This document shows, in pieces, positions 1-7,247 of a stretch of DNA of 64,000 nucleotides. The stretch is from positions 186,189 to 250,188 of the forward strand of contig NZ_VUJW01000001.1 in NCBI RefSeq assembly GCF_008373765.1. The letters are read 5' to 3'. The translations under genes and the position numbers were made by a program. The notes beneath the pieces were generated by a model. It ran no database searches and was not told the DNA's origin. It saw only the letters and a program-made list of their open reading frames with translations. Every line of letters starts with the position of its first letter. Position 1 is the first letter of the stretch. The stretch comes from Nocardioides antri (GTDB lineage: Bacteria > Actinomycetota > Actinomycetes > Propionibacteriales > Nocardioidaceae).

Positions 1-83
1 CTGCCCGACCCCACGGCGGCAGCCGTGTCGGCGTCGCCGACGGTGAACCGGAGCGCGGCCTCGGCCGCCGGCACCTGGGTCAT
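1..83 (-). CDS. Thioesterase-like protein, N-terminal fragment
   Basis: An ATG at 83-81 opens a minus-strand frame that runs off the window start after 27 codons. The visible residues include FTVGDADTAAAVGSG, which resembles the beginning of small hot-dog-fold thioesterases related to FlK (fluoroacetyl-CoA thioesterase family). It starts 4 bases after the stop of the upstream acetolactate synthase-like gene, so the two are probably co-transcribed and translationally coupled. The family call rests on a short stretch only; the fold and substrate cannot be judged here. Confidence 0.45.
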   Translation of the reverse strand, partial: MTQVPAAEAALRFTVGDADTAAAVGSG

Positions 84-86
84 GGC

Positions 87-1757
87 CTAGATGCCGAACG
101 TCGCGCGCGGGTAGGCGGCGGTGACGTCGGTGATCACGTTGACGAGGTACGGCACGCCGGCGGCGAACGCCCGGTCCAGCGCCGGGCCGATCTGGCGGGG
201 GTCGGTCACGGTCTCGCCCGCGCCGCCGAGCGCCTTGACGACGCCGTCGTAGGACGTCTGCGGCGCCAGGTCGGCGGCGACGTCGTAGCCGTAGAGCATC
301 TGCATCGGGCCCTTCTCCAGGCCCCAGGCCGAGTTGTTGCCCATCACCATCACGACCGGCAGGTTGTGCCGGACCAGGGTGTCGACGTCCATGAGCGAGA
401 ACCCCGCCGCGCCGTCGCCGAGCAGCAGGACGACCTGCGAGGACGGGCGCGCGATCCGGGCCGCGATGGCCGCGCCGAGGCCGGCGCCGAGGCAGCCGTA
501 GGGGCCGGGGTCGAGCCAGCAGCCCGGCCGCCGGGGCTCCACGAACTTGCCGGCGAACGAGACGAAGTCGCCGCCGTCGCCGATCACGACCGCGTCGTCG
601 GCGAGCCGGGGGACCAGCTCGCCGTAGATCCGGGCGGGGTGCACGGGGTCGGCCTCGGCCGTCAGCAGCTCCGCGTCGCGGGCGACCGTCGCCGCGACGG
701 TCTCCTGGAGGCTCGCCACCCACCCCGACCAGTCCGGTCGCCTGCCGCGCTCGAGGGCGGCCTGGAGCCCGTCGAAGATCGAGGTCAGGTCGCCGCTGGC
801 CGACTCCGCCAGCGCGGCGCGCGCCGAGACCTGGTCGGAGGAGTCGGCGATGTGCACGACCTGCGCCGGCACCGCGCCATCCTTGCCGCCGAAGATCCCG
901 TAGCCCAGACGGAAGTCCAGGGGAGTGCCCACGACGACCACCAGGTCCGCTCCACCGATGGCCGCACCACGGGCCTTCGTCACGAGCAGCGGGTGACCGC
1001 CGGGGATCACGCCGCGCCCCATGCCGTTGGTGATGGCCGGCACGCCGACCGCCTCGACGAAGCGCCGCGCCGCCTGCTCGGCGCCGTCGGCCCAGACGTC
1101 GGTGCCGAGGATGACCAGCGGTCGCGCCGCCCCCGCGAGCAGCCCCGCGATCCGGTCGATCGCGTCGGTGTCGGGCTCCGTGCCGCGGCCGGCGTCGGCG
1201 CCGATCACGGGCACCGGCCCGCTGCCGGCGTTGAAGAACTCGTCCATGGGCACGTCGACGTACGTCGGCCCGCGGTGGGACGACCGCGCCGCGGAGAACG
1301 CCTCGTGGAAGCCCGCGGCGACCTCGTCGGCGGTCATCAGCGTGGCTGCGTGCTTGGTCACCGGGCTGACGATCGGCAGGTGGTCGATCTCCTGGAGCGC
1401 ACCCGAGCCCCAGCGGTTGTTGGGCGCCCGGCCGCCCACCACGACCATCGGCGAGCCGGCGAACCGGGCCTGCGCCATCGCGCTGATGCCGTTGGTGACG
1501 CCGGGGCCCGCGGTCAGCACTGCGAGGCCGGGGACCCGGGTCAGCTTGCCGGTGGCCTCGGCCGCGAAGGCGGCCGTCTGCTCGTGGCGTACGTCGAGCA
1601 GCCGCATCGGCCGCCCCTCCTCGCCGGCCTTCACCGCGCCGTCGTACATGGGGAAGACGTGGGCGCCCGAGAGCGTGAACATCGTCTCCACGCCGTGGGC
1701 CTGGGCGACGGCGACAGCCAGCTGTCCGGCGTGGCCGGCGAGTTCGGTCGAGGTCAT
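87..1757 (-). CDS. TPP-dependent acetolactate synthase-like enzyme
   Basis: 556 residues with the three-domain layout of the thiamine diphosphate enzyme family. The N-terminal pyrimidine-binding domain carries the catalytic Glu in RHEQTAAFAAEATGK (about residue 59). A central FAD/nucleotide-type domain follows. The C-terminal cofactor domain has the metal/diphosphate motif GDGAAGFSLMDVDTL ending in GNN. Length and motifs fit catalytic subunits of acetolactate synthase (valine/isoleucine synthesis), but no regulatory small subunit or ilv gene is adjacent, so a paralogue acting on another 2-oxo acid or on oxalyl-CoA is possible. The ATG at 1757 has a TAGGGT hexamer 6 bases upstream, consistent with a leaderless mRNA. 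Confidence 0.8.
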   Translation of the reverse strand: MTSTELAGHAGQLAVAVAQAHGVETMFTLSGAHVFPMYDGAVKAGEEGRPMRLLDVRHEQTAAFAAEATGKLTRVPGLAVLTAGPGVTNGISAMAQARFAGSPMVVVGGRAPNNRWGSGALQEIDHLPIVSPVTKHAATLMTADEVAAGFHEAFSAARSSHRGPTYVDVPMDEFFNAGSGPVPVIGADAGRGTEPDTDAIDRIAGLLAGAARPLVILGTDVWADGAEQAARRFVEAVGVPAITNGMGRGVIPGGHPLLVTKARGAAIGGADLVVVVGTPLDFRLGYGIFGGKDGAVPAQVVHIADSSDQVSARAALAESASGDLTSIFDGLQAALERGRRPDWSGWVASLQETVAATVARDAELLTAEADPVHPARIYGELVPRLADDAVVIGDGGDFVSFAGKFVEPRRPGCWLDPGPYGCLGAGLGAAIAARIARPSSQVVLLLGDGAAGFSLMDVDTLVRHNLPVVMVMGNNSAWGLEKGPMQMLYGYDVAADLAPQTSYDGVVKALGGAGETVTDPRQIGPALDRAFAAGVPYLVNVITDVTAAYPRATFGI

Positions 1758-1763
1758 GACCGC

Positions 1764-1769
1764 ACCCTA
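1764..1769 (-). promoter_or_regulatory. -10 element for the acetolactate synthase-like gene
   Basis: TAGGGT on the minus strand, 6 bases before the ATG at 1757. This TANNNT placement puts the transcription start at or next to the start codon. Confidence 0.45.
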
Positions 1770-1775
1770 CTAGCG

Positions 1776-1787
1776 GGTCACTTGACC
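1776..1787. promoter_or_regulatory. 12-bp palindrome upstream of the -10 element
   Basis: GGTCA-CT-TGACC is a perfect inverted repeat just upstream of the -10 hexamer of the acetolactate synthase-like gene. A bound repressor here would cover the -10/-35 spacer. No candidate regulator is adjacent. Confidence 0.3.
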
Positions 1788-1809
1788 TGAAGTCGCCTGT
1801 GGAGGCCGA

Positions 1810-2679
1810 TCACGCCCGGTGGTGGGACGGGCCGAGGTAGGCCGGGTGCGCGCGCCGCAGGTGCTCCACGAGCAGCAGCACCAGGTCGGACCGGCGCGCC
1901 GGCGCCGCAGGCCCGAGGGCGAGCTGGAGGTAGAGCGCACGGAGGAACGCCGCCGCGTTGCCCGTCTGCCGGTAGATGTCCGGGGCGTCCGAGCCGTCGC
2001 GGCGCGGACGAGCCGCGACCGCGATCCGCTCGAGCCAGGAGTCGACCAGCTCGTCGGGCACCAGGCCACGGCGCAGCACCTGGATGGTGGCCATCGCGAG
2101 GCGATCGGGCTCGCCCGAGAACCAGACCGGACCGGGTCCCCGGGCGACCCGGTCACCGATCACGTCGAGGACGACCAGCAGCTCACCCGGGCCGCAGTGG
2201 GGCGACCGGGCCAGCGTGCCCAGCGCGTCCGCGCCATGGGCAATCGCGTGGGCCCAGCCCTGGTTGGGGACGTAGCCGCGCTCGTCGCGCTCGTTGAGGA
2301 ACCACGTGGCGAGACGATCACCCCACTCGTGGACCTTCGCGCGGGTCACGCGCGGCCGGCGCGTGTCCCGATCGATCACCTCAGCGACGACGAGTGCGGA
2401 GAAGCTGCGCCGGAAGACGGTGTCGGTGCCTCGCTCGCCGATGCCGGTGAGCAACCCGGTCGCGATCCCGTCGCCCAGCCCAGGCAACAGGTCGTCGTAG
2501 ACACCACGCTCGATCCAGGTGCACAGCACGGCGAGCGCCAGCTCGCGAGGCTCGGACTCGGGGGCGCCGAGGAGCTCGGTCAGCTCGGCGGTGAGGTCAG
2601 ACAGCCTGCGGTCCGCGGGCACTCTGAAGTCGGCTGCAGACACGTGTCGCCAGTCGACAATGGGGGGCATAACGGACAT
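1810..2679 (-). CDS. DUF2785 domain-containing protein
   Basis: 289 residues, soluble and largely helical in character, with no signal peptide. The spread of motifs (a VLCTWIERGVYDDLL-type region near residue 50 and a NQGWAHAIAHGADALG region near residue 145) matches my recollection of the DUF2785 family, which has no established biochemical role. The ATG at 2679 has GGAGG ten bases upstream; an ATG three codons later is an alternative. It is divergent from pdtaS with a 61-base gap. Function unknown. Confidence 0.7.
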   Translation of the reverse strand: MSVMPPIVDWRHVSAADFRVPADRRLSDLTAELTELLGAPESEPRELALAVLCTWIERGVYDDLLPGLGDGIATGLLTGIGERGTDTVFRRSFSALVVAEVIDRDTRRPRVTRAKVHEWGDRLATWFLNERDERGYVPNQGWAHAIAHGADALGTLARSPHCGPGELLVVLDVIGDRVARGPGPVWFSGEPDRLAMATIQVLRRGLVPDELVDSWLERIAVAARPRRDGSDAPDIYRQTGNAAAFLRALYLQLALGPAAPARRSDLVLLLVEHLRRAHPAYLGPSHHRA

Positions 2680-2728
2680 CCTGCCAAACGCCTCCGACCG
2701 GTCTGGACGGGGCTGTGGCCTGAGCCAC

Positions 2729-2734
2729 TACGGT
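2729..2734 (+). promoter_or_regulatory. -10 element for pdtaS
   Basis: TACGGT ends 6 bases before the GTG at 2741. This supports 2741 over the in-frame GTG at 2735 and suggests a leaderless transcript. Confidence 0.45.
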
Positions 2735-2740
2735 GTGCCC

Positions 2741-4210
2741 GTGCCGTCTCTCTCCGCCATCGTGCGGCGCCACACCGACCTCGACGACGAGGACGTCGCG
2801 TGGCTCCAGCGGATCCTCGCGGACTGGCAGATCATCGCGGATCTCTCGTTCGCCGACCTGGTGATGTGGCTGCCGGACCGTGAGGGGCAGGGCTTCTGGG
2901 CAGGCGGTCAGATGCGTCCCACGACCGGCCCGACGGCGTACGTCGACGACATCGTCGGATCCTTCGTCGCGACCGGTCGCCGTCCGCTCGTCGACGCCGC
3001 GTTCGCGCAGGGCCGCATCGCCCGCGAGGGCGACCCGGAGTGGCGCGACGAGATCCCGGTGCGGGTCGAGGCGATCCCGGTGCGGCGGGAGGGCCGCGTG
3101 ATCGCCGTGATCGCGCGCAACACCAACCTGCTCGGCGTCCGGACGCCCAGCCGGCTCGAGATCAACTACCTCCAGACCGCCGGCGACCTCACCAAGATGA
3201 TCGCCTCCGGTCACTTCCCGGCGCCCGGCCAGCGCAGCGACCACGCGGACTCGCCGCGGGTCGGTGACGGCTTCCTGCGCGTCGACGCGGCCGGCCGGGT
3301 GGTCTACGCGAGCCCCAACGCGCTGTCGGTCTACCGCAAGCTCGGCCTCGCCGGCGACCTCGCCGGCCACCTGCTCACCGACCTGACCCGGGACCTGGTG
3401 CCGCCGCGGAAGCGCCCCGACGAGGAGACGCTCAGCGCCGTGCTCGGTGGCCGCGCGCACCGCGACACCGAGATCGGGTCGGGAGACGTCGCCCTGATCG
3501 TCCGGGCGATCCCGCTGAAGCCGGACGGCGAGCACATCGGTGGCCTGATCCTGCTTCGCGACGTGACCGACCTGCGCCGCCGCGACCGGGAGCTCATCAC
3601 CAAGGACGCCACCATCCGGGAGATCCACCACCGGGTGAAGAACAACCTCCAGACCGTGGCCGCGCTGCTGCGGCTGCAGGCGCGCCGGATCGACTCGGCC
3701 GAGGCGACGGCCGCGCTCGAGGAGGCCGTACGCCGGGTCGGGTCGATCGCGATCGTCCACGAGACCCTCAGCCAGGCGCTCGAGGAGACGGTCGACTTCG
3801 ACGAGATCGCCGACCGGCTCTCCCGGCTGGTCACCGACGTCGGGCTGGCGCCGGTCCGGGTGCGGCGCGAGGGCCGCTTCGGCATGCTCGTCTCCGAGCA
3901 GGCGACGCCGCTCGCGATGGTGGTGACCGAGCTGCTCCAGAACGCGGTCGAGCACGGCTACCGCGACCGCGAGGGCGCGGAGGGCGAGGGCGAGATCGTG
4001 CTGTGGGCCGAGCGGCGCGGGTCGCACCTCGAGGTGCGGGTGGACGACGACGGCACCGGCCTGCCCGACGGCTTCGACCTCGACAGCTCACCGAGCCTGG
4101 GGCTGTCCATCGTCAAGACGCTGGTGGAGTCCGAGCTCGGCGGACACCTCACGCTCGGCACGTCCCCGGAGGGCGGGGCACGGGCCGAGCTCTCGATCCC
4201 GCTGGACTGA
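2741..4210 (+). CDS. pdtaS: Sensor histidine kinase PdtaS
   Basis: 489 residues starting at GTG 2741. In order: an N-terminal GAF-like domain, a PAS domain around residues 170-285, then a HisKA_2-type dimerisation/phosphoacceptor segment with REIHHRVKNNLQTVAALLRLQ, and a HATPase with N-box LLQNAVEHGY, DDDGTGLP and SLGLSIVKTL. No transmembrane segment is visible, so it is cytosolic. The sequence closely parallels mycobacterial PdtaS, which phosphorylates the RNA-binding antiterminator PdtaR. PdtaR is not in this window. It lies tail to tail with whiB1, the same neighbourhood as Rv3219-Rv3220c in M. tuberculosis, which supports the call. Confidence 0.9.
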   Translation: MPSLSAIVRRHTDLDDEDVAWLQRILADWQIIADLSFADLVMWLPDREGQGFWAGGQMRPTTGPTAYVDDIVGSFVATGRRPLVDAAFAQGRIAREGDPEWRDEIPVRVEAIPVRREGRVIAVIARNTNLLGVRTPSRLEINYLQTAGDLTKMIASGHFPAPGQRSDHADSPRVGDGFLRVDAAGRVVYASPNALSVYRKLGLAGDLAGHLLTDLTRDLVPPRKRPDEETLSAVLGGRAHRDTEIGSGDVALIVRAIPLKPDGEHIGGLILLRDVTDLRRRDRELITKDATIREIHHRVKNNLQTVAALLRLQARRIDSAEATAALEEAVRRVGSIAIVHETLSQALEETVDFDEIADRLSRLVTDVGLAPVRVRREGRFGMLVSEQATPLAMVVTELLQNAVEHGYRDREGAEGEGEIVLWAERRGSHLEVRVDDDGTGLPDGFDLDSSPSLGLSIVKTLVESELGGHLTLGTSPEGGARAELSIPLD

Positions 4211-4237
4211 GCGGCTCCGGCTGATCTGCGGGCGACC

Positions 4238-4492
4238 TCAGGCGGTCGTGCGCACCCGGGCGCGAGCGTTGCGGCGCTTCAGCGCGCGACGCTCGTCCTC
4301 GCTCAGGCCTCCCCACACGCCGTGGTCCTGCCCCGCTTCGAGCGCCCACGCGAGACACTGCTCGCGCACGTCGCAGCGTCGGCACACCTGCTTGGCCTCC
4401 TCGATCTGGAGGATGGCCGGACCGGTGTTGCCGATCGGGAAGAACAGCTCCGGATCCTCGTCGAGGCATGCGGAACGGTGACGCCAATCCAT
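4238..4492 (-). CDS. whiB1: WhiB1-type iron-sulfur transcriptional regulator
   Basis: 84 residues from ATG 4492. Four cysteines at positions 9, 37, 40 and 46 would hold a [4Fe-4S] cluster; the GVWGG turn (residues 58-62) and the basic tail SEDERRALKRRNARAR are diagnostic. N-terminus MDWRH, DEDPELFFP and overall length match WhiB1 of M. tuberculosis, which binds the primary sigma factor and reacts with nitric oxide. A longer in-frame extension upstream to 4579 is rejected because homologues begin at MDWRH. The upstream 214-base region holds a CRP-like site and a second palindrome. Confidence 0.93.
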   Translation of the reverse strand: MDWRHRSACLDEDPELFFPIGNTGPAILQIEEAKQVCRRCDVREQCLAWALEAGQDHGVWGGLSEDERRALKRRNARARVRTTA

Positions 4493-4581
4493 GGGTGGGG
4501 AATCCCTCTTTCTAGGTGCGTGCAGGCCGTGACCAGGCTGTGGGTCGCCCCCGGCCTGCGGGCGCGGCAATGACCGCAAAA

Positions 4582-4595
4582 GTGAACGCTTTCAC
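4582..4595. promoter_or_regulatory. CRP-like site upstream of whiB1
   Basis: GTGA-ACGCTT-TCAC is a perfect GTGA-N6-TCAC core, matching the inner bases of the CRP consensus TGTGA-N6-TCACA. It is centred about 97 bases upstream of the whiB1 ATG. In M. tuberculosis whiB1 is a known target of the cAMP receptor protein Rv3676, so a conserved control is plausible. A near-identical site lies at 43004-43017. Confidence 0.45.
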
Positions 4596-4609
4596 GATCG
4601 CCCTGCAAG

Positions 4610-4623
4610 GTTTCCAAGGAAAC
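4610..4623. promoter_or_regulatory. Inverted repeat in the whiB1 upstream region
   Basis: GTTTCC-AA-GGAAAC is a perfect 6-bp inverted repeat with a 2-base centre, 14 bases from the CRP-like site. It may be a second regulator site in the long whiB1 leader/promoter region. The binding protein is unknown. Confidence 0.3.
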
Positions 4624-4693
4624 GCTCACTTATCAAGGGGTGCGGACGGTTTGTTGGGTCACAACGCGGCGACCGGCGCCGTTCGCCGTCGGT

Positions 4694-4699
4694 TAGGCT
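4694..4699 (+). promoter_or_regulatory. -10 element for the small membrane protein gene
   Basis: TAGGCT ends 7 bases before the GTG at 4707, the spacing of a leaderless transcript. Confidence 0.45.
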
Positions 4700-4706
4700 C
4701 CGCGCC

Positions 4707-5102
4707 GTGTCCGACACACCGAGCCCGTCCGTCACGCCGCCCCCGCTGACGGTGGCGGCCTCGCTGGTCGCCCTGCAGGGGCTGGGGCTGGTCGGCGTCG
4801 CGATCGTCCAGGTGGCCGAGCTGGACGACGACCGGCGCGCGCTCGGGCTCTCCAACGCCGGGTTCTACGGGGCGTACGGCGTGCTCCTGCTGGTCGCCGC
4901 CTGGGGGCTCTGGCGCTGCTCGGGCTGGTCGCGCGGCCCGGCCCTGCTCACCCAGCTGATCTGGCTCGGCCTCGCCTGGACCGTGCGCGAGCACGTCGTC
5001 GCGGCGGTGGCGCTGGCGGTGCTGGCCCTGGTCGTCCTCGCGGGCATCCTGCACCCGGACTCGATCGAGTCGCTGAACAGCGAGGACCAGGCCTCTCCGT
5101 AG
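4707..5102 (+). CDS. Small integral membrane protein
   Basis: 131 residues from GTG 4707. A short Pro/Ser-rich cytoplasmic start is followed by four hydrophobic segments at roughly residues 13-35, 48-67, 74-90 and 94-113, and then a polar tail. I recognise no family or motif. It reads away from whiB1 and ends 20 bases from the stop of sigF on the other strand. Such four-segment proteins are common and uncharacterised in actinomycetes; no function is proposed. Confidence 0.6.
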   Translation: MSDTPSPSVTPPPLTVAASLVALQGLGLVGVAIVQVAELDDDRRALGLSNAGFYGAYGVLLLVAAWGLWRCSGWSRGPALLTQLIWLGLAWTVREHVVAAVALAVLALVVLAGILHPDSIESLNSEDQASP

Positions 5103-5122
5103 TTCTCGTCCTCGTCCCAGTC

Positions 5123-5935
5123 CTAGTCGTCGGCCTCGAGGGACGCGCGGAGCTGCTCGAGCGTGCGGGTGAGCAGCCGGGAGACATGCATCTGGGAGAC
5201 GCCGATCTCGGCGGCGATCTGCGACTGGGTCATGTTCTTGAAGAATCGCAGCAGCAGGATCCGCTTCTCCCGGGGCGGCAGGCTCTCGAGCAGGGGCTTC
5301 ACCGACTCACGGATCTCGACCTGCTCGAGCCCCTCGTCGTCGATGCCGATCGCGTCGAGCATGCTCTGGCCGCCCCCGTCAGCACCGTCGGAGTCGTCGC
5401 CCGCGTCGAGGGAGAGCGTGGCGTAGGCGTTGCTCGACTCCAGGCCCTCGACGATCTCCTCCACCGAGCAGCCGATCGCCTCGGCGATCTCACGGGGCGT
5501 GGGGGAGCGGCCGAGCGACTGGGTGAGCTCGGCAGTGGACGCGCTGATCTGCATCCGCAGCTCCTGGAGCCGGCGGGGAACCCGGATGGCCCAGCCCTTG
5601 TCGCGGAAGTAGCGCTTGATCTCGCCGATGATCGTCGGCGTCGCGTAGGTGGAGAACTCCACCCCGCGGTCGGTGTCGAACCGGTCGACGGACTTGATCA
5701 GCCCGATCGTGCCGACCTGCACCAGGTCCTCGAACGGCTCGCCCCGGTTGCGGAACCGGCGCGCGCAGTGCTCCACCAACGGCAGGTGGAGGTGGACCAG
5801 CGCCTCCCGGGCGCTGTCGCGCTCGGCGTCGGATGCGCCGTCGTCGCGGAAGACTGCGAACAGCCGGGCGTTCTCGCGCCGGGTCGCGTCGAGGGCAGCG
5901 GAACGTCCGCTGTCCCGAGAGTCGACCTCCGTCAT
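5123..5935 (-). CDS. sigF: RNA polymerase sigma factor SigF/SigB family
   Basis: 270 residues with the group 3 sigma layout: region 2 (LVQVGTIGLIKSVDRFD and the -10-recognising EFSTYATPTIIGEIKRYFRDK), region 3 (RVPRRLQELRMQI, SLGRSPTPREIAEAIG) and region 4 with the helix-turn-helix TQSQIAAEIGVSQMHVSRLL near the C-terminus. It starts one base after the stop of the anti-sigma gene rsbW, as usual for these pairs, so output is probably set by coupled synthesis of the two. In relatives this sigma factor drives general stress or stationary-phase genes from GTTT/GGGTA-type promoters. Confidence 0.92.
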   Translation of the reverse strand: MTEVDSRDSGRSAALDATRRENARLFAVFRDDGASDAERDSAREALVHLHLPLVEHCARRFRNRGEPFEDLVQVGTIGLIKSVDRFDTDRGVEFSTYATPTIIGEIKRYFRDKGWAIRVPRRLQELRMQISASTAELTQSLGRSPTPREIAEAIGCSVEEIVEGLESSNAYATLSLDAGDDSDGADGGGQSMLDAIGIDDEGLEQVEIRESVKPLLESLPPREKRILLLRFFKNMTQSQIAAEIGVSQMHVSRLLTRTLEQLRASLEADD

Positions 5936-5936
5936 C

Positions 5937-6356
5937 TCACAACCCGGCGCCGTCGATCACCGCAGGGTCGAGGGACGACCGCAGGGCGATGCGGACGGCA
6001 TAGGTGCCGGGCGCGGCTTCGACGCTGGCGTCGGTGGTGAGGGTCGTCAGCACCTGCCAGCCGAAGCTGTCGTAGTCGGGGCGGGCCGGGTCCGCCGCCG
6101 TGGTGCTGCAGTCGAGCCGGAGCTCGCCGGGCTCGAGGCGGAACCGGCAGACCAGGTCGGCGCCGGCGTCGGCCTCGTCGAGGACCATCGCGGCGACCTC
6201 GCTCACGGCGATCCGCAGGTCCTCGATGTCGTCCATCGTGAAGTCCAGGCGCGCCGCGAGGCCGGCGGTCAGCGTGCGGAGCACAGCGGCGTAGGCGCCG
6301 TCCGCCGGCAGCCGCAGCTCGACGTCGGAACGGGCGCCCACGCCACTGGTGATCAT
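5937..6356 (-). CDS. rsbW: Anti-sigma factor RsbW/UsfX-like
   Basis: 139 residues from ATG 6356, whose ATGA overlaps the sodN stop. It resembles mycobacterial UsfX, the SigF-binding anti-sigma factor: DIEDLRIAVSEV (residues 43-54) and FGWQVLTTLTTDASVE are shared features. It has the GHKL-ATPase kind of fold but an eroded N-box: Glu53 is kept while the position of the metal-binding Asn is Met57. Kinase activity on an anti-anti-sigma protein is therefore doubtful, though sigma binding may persist. It lies directly upstream of sigF, which supports the pairing. A longer in-frame reading into sodN is rejected. Confidence 0.82.
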   Translation of the reverse strand: MITSGVGARSDVELRLPADGAYAAVLRTLTAGLAARLDFTMDDIEDLRIAVSEVAAMVLDEADAGADLVCRFRLEPGELRLDCSTTAADPARPDYDSFGWQVLTTLTTDASVEAAPGTYAVRIALRSSLDPAVIDGAGL

Positions 6357-6754
6357 GCCTGCTTCGTCTCCCAGAAGATCTTGGCGATCTCGTCGATCTT
6401 GGCCAGCAGCTCGTCGGCCTTGCCGATGTCGAGGGTGCCCTTGGTGCCGGTGGCGCCGGCGAGCTTGGTCGCCTCGTTCACGAGCGTGTGCAGCTCGGGG
6501 TACTTCTCGAAGTGCGGCGGCTTGAAGTAGTCGGTCCACAGCACCCACAGGTGGTGCTTGACCAGCTCCGAGCGCTGCTCCTTGATCAGGATCGCGCGGG
6601 TCCGGAAGTCCGGGTCGTCGCTGTCGAGCGCCTTCTGGACGATCGCCTTGACCGACTCAGCCTCGATCCGGGCCTGGGCCGGGTCGTAGACGCCGCAGGG
6701 CAGGTCGCAGTGGGCGGACACCTCGATGGTGGGGGCAAAGAGACGCGAGAGCAT
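6353..6754 (-). CDS. sodN: Nickel superoxide dismutase precursor
   Basis: 133 residues. The nickel hook HCDLPCGVYDP starts at His15, so a 14-residue leader must be removed to free the N-terminal His that ligates Ni; Cys16 and Cys20 are the other ligands. The rest is the helical bundle of NiSOD (KHHLWVLWTDYFKPPH). GAGGAAGG lies 7-8 bases before the ATG at 6754. The divergent gene at 6820 encodes the likely processing protease. The stop codon overlaps the start of rsbW, so this antioxidant enzyme heads the same unit as the SigF switch. Confidence 0.95.
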   Translation of the reverse strand: MLSRLFAPTIEVSAHCDLPCGVYDPAQARIEAESVKAIVQKALDSDDPDFRTRAILIKEQRSELVKHHLWVLWTDYFKPPHFEKYPELHTLVNEATKLAGATGTKGTLDIGKADELLAKIDEIAKIFWETKQA

Positions 6755-6819
6755 GCGGGTCCTTCCTCGTGATCAGGTATGTAGGAGGGCGTTACCCTCG
6801 GGCTGCGACACTACTCGCC

Positions 6820-7173
6820 GTGGCGAGGAGCCGAAACGAGGGGCGTACGCCGAGCGAGGGCGGATCCGGCTTCGCCGTACCCCTCGGGCTCGCGGTCGTG
6901 CGCGGCGACTCGATGCTGCCGACGCTGGCGCCGGGGGACCGGCTGGTCCTCCGCCACCGCGCGAAGCCCCGCCCCGGGCGGGTGGTCGTGGCGCGGTTCG
7001 CCGACGGCACGGTCGCGGTCAAGCGGGCGGTCGAGGTGCGCGCCGACGGCTGGTGGCTGCTCTCCGACAACCCGGACGAGGGAGTGGACTCGCGGCACCG
7101 GGGCGTGGTGCCGGCGACGGACGTCGTCGGCGTCGTCCTGGCCCGGTTGTGGCCCCGACCGCGGAGGCTGTGA
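6820..7173 (+). CDS. sodX: Ni-SOD maturation protease, signal peptidase S26-like
   Basis: 117 residues from GTG 6820 (an in-frame GTG at 6769 would add 17 residues; neither has a clear ribosome site). The S26 catalytic Ser lies in RGDSMLPTLAPGD and the general-base Lys in VAVKRAVEV; the GWWLLSDNPDEGVDSR block is the conserved box E region. There is one weakly hydrophobic N-terminal stretch and no large periplasmic domain, as in SodX proteins that trim the Ni-SOD leader. Divergent linkage to sodN supports the role. Confidence 0.85.
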   Translation: MARSRNEGRTPSEGGSGFAVPLGLAVVRGDSMLPTLAPGDRLVLRHRAKPRPGRVVVARFADGTVAVKRAVEVRADGWWLLSDNPDEGVDSRHRGVVPATDVVGVVLARLWPRPRRL

Positions 7174-7247
7174 GGCCGGTCACGGGTGCGCGCCGTCTGC
7201 GGGACGTCGGCCCGCGACCGGTGCGCGCTGTGGAAGAATCGTGGTTT

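Noticed and set aside
6357-6548. N-terminal extension of RsbW into sodN
   Set aside because: The extra residues read through the conserved sodN coding region in another frame and have Arg/Ala-rich shadow composition.
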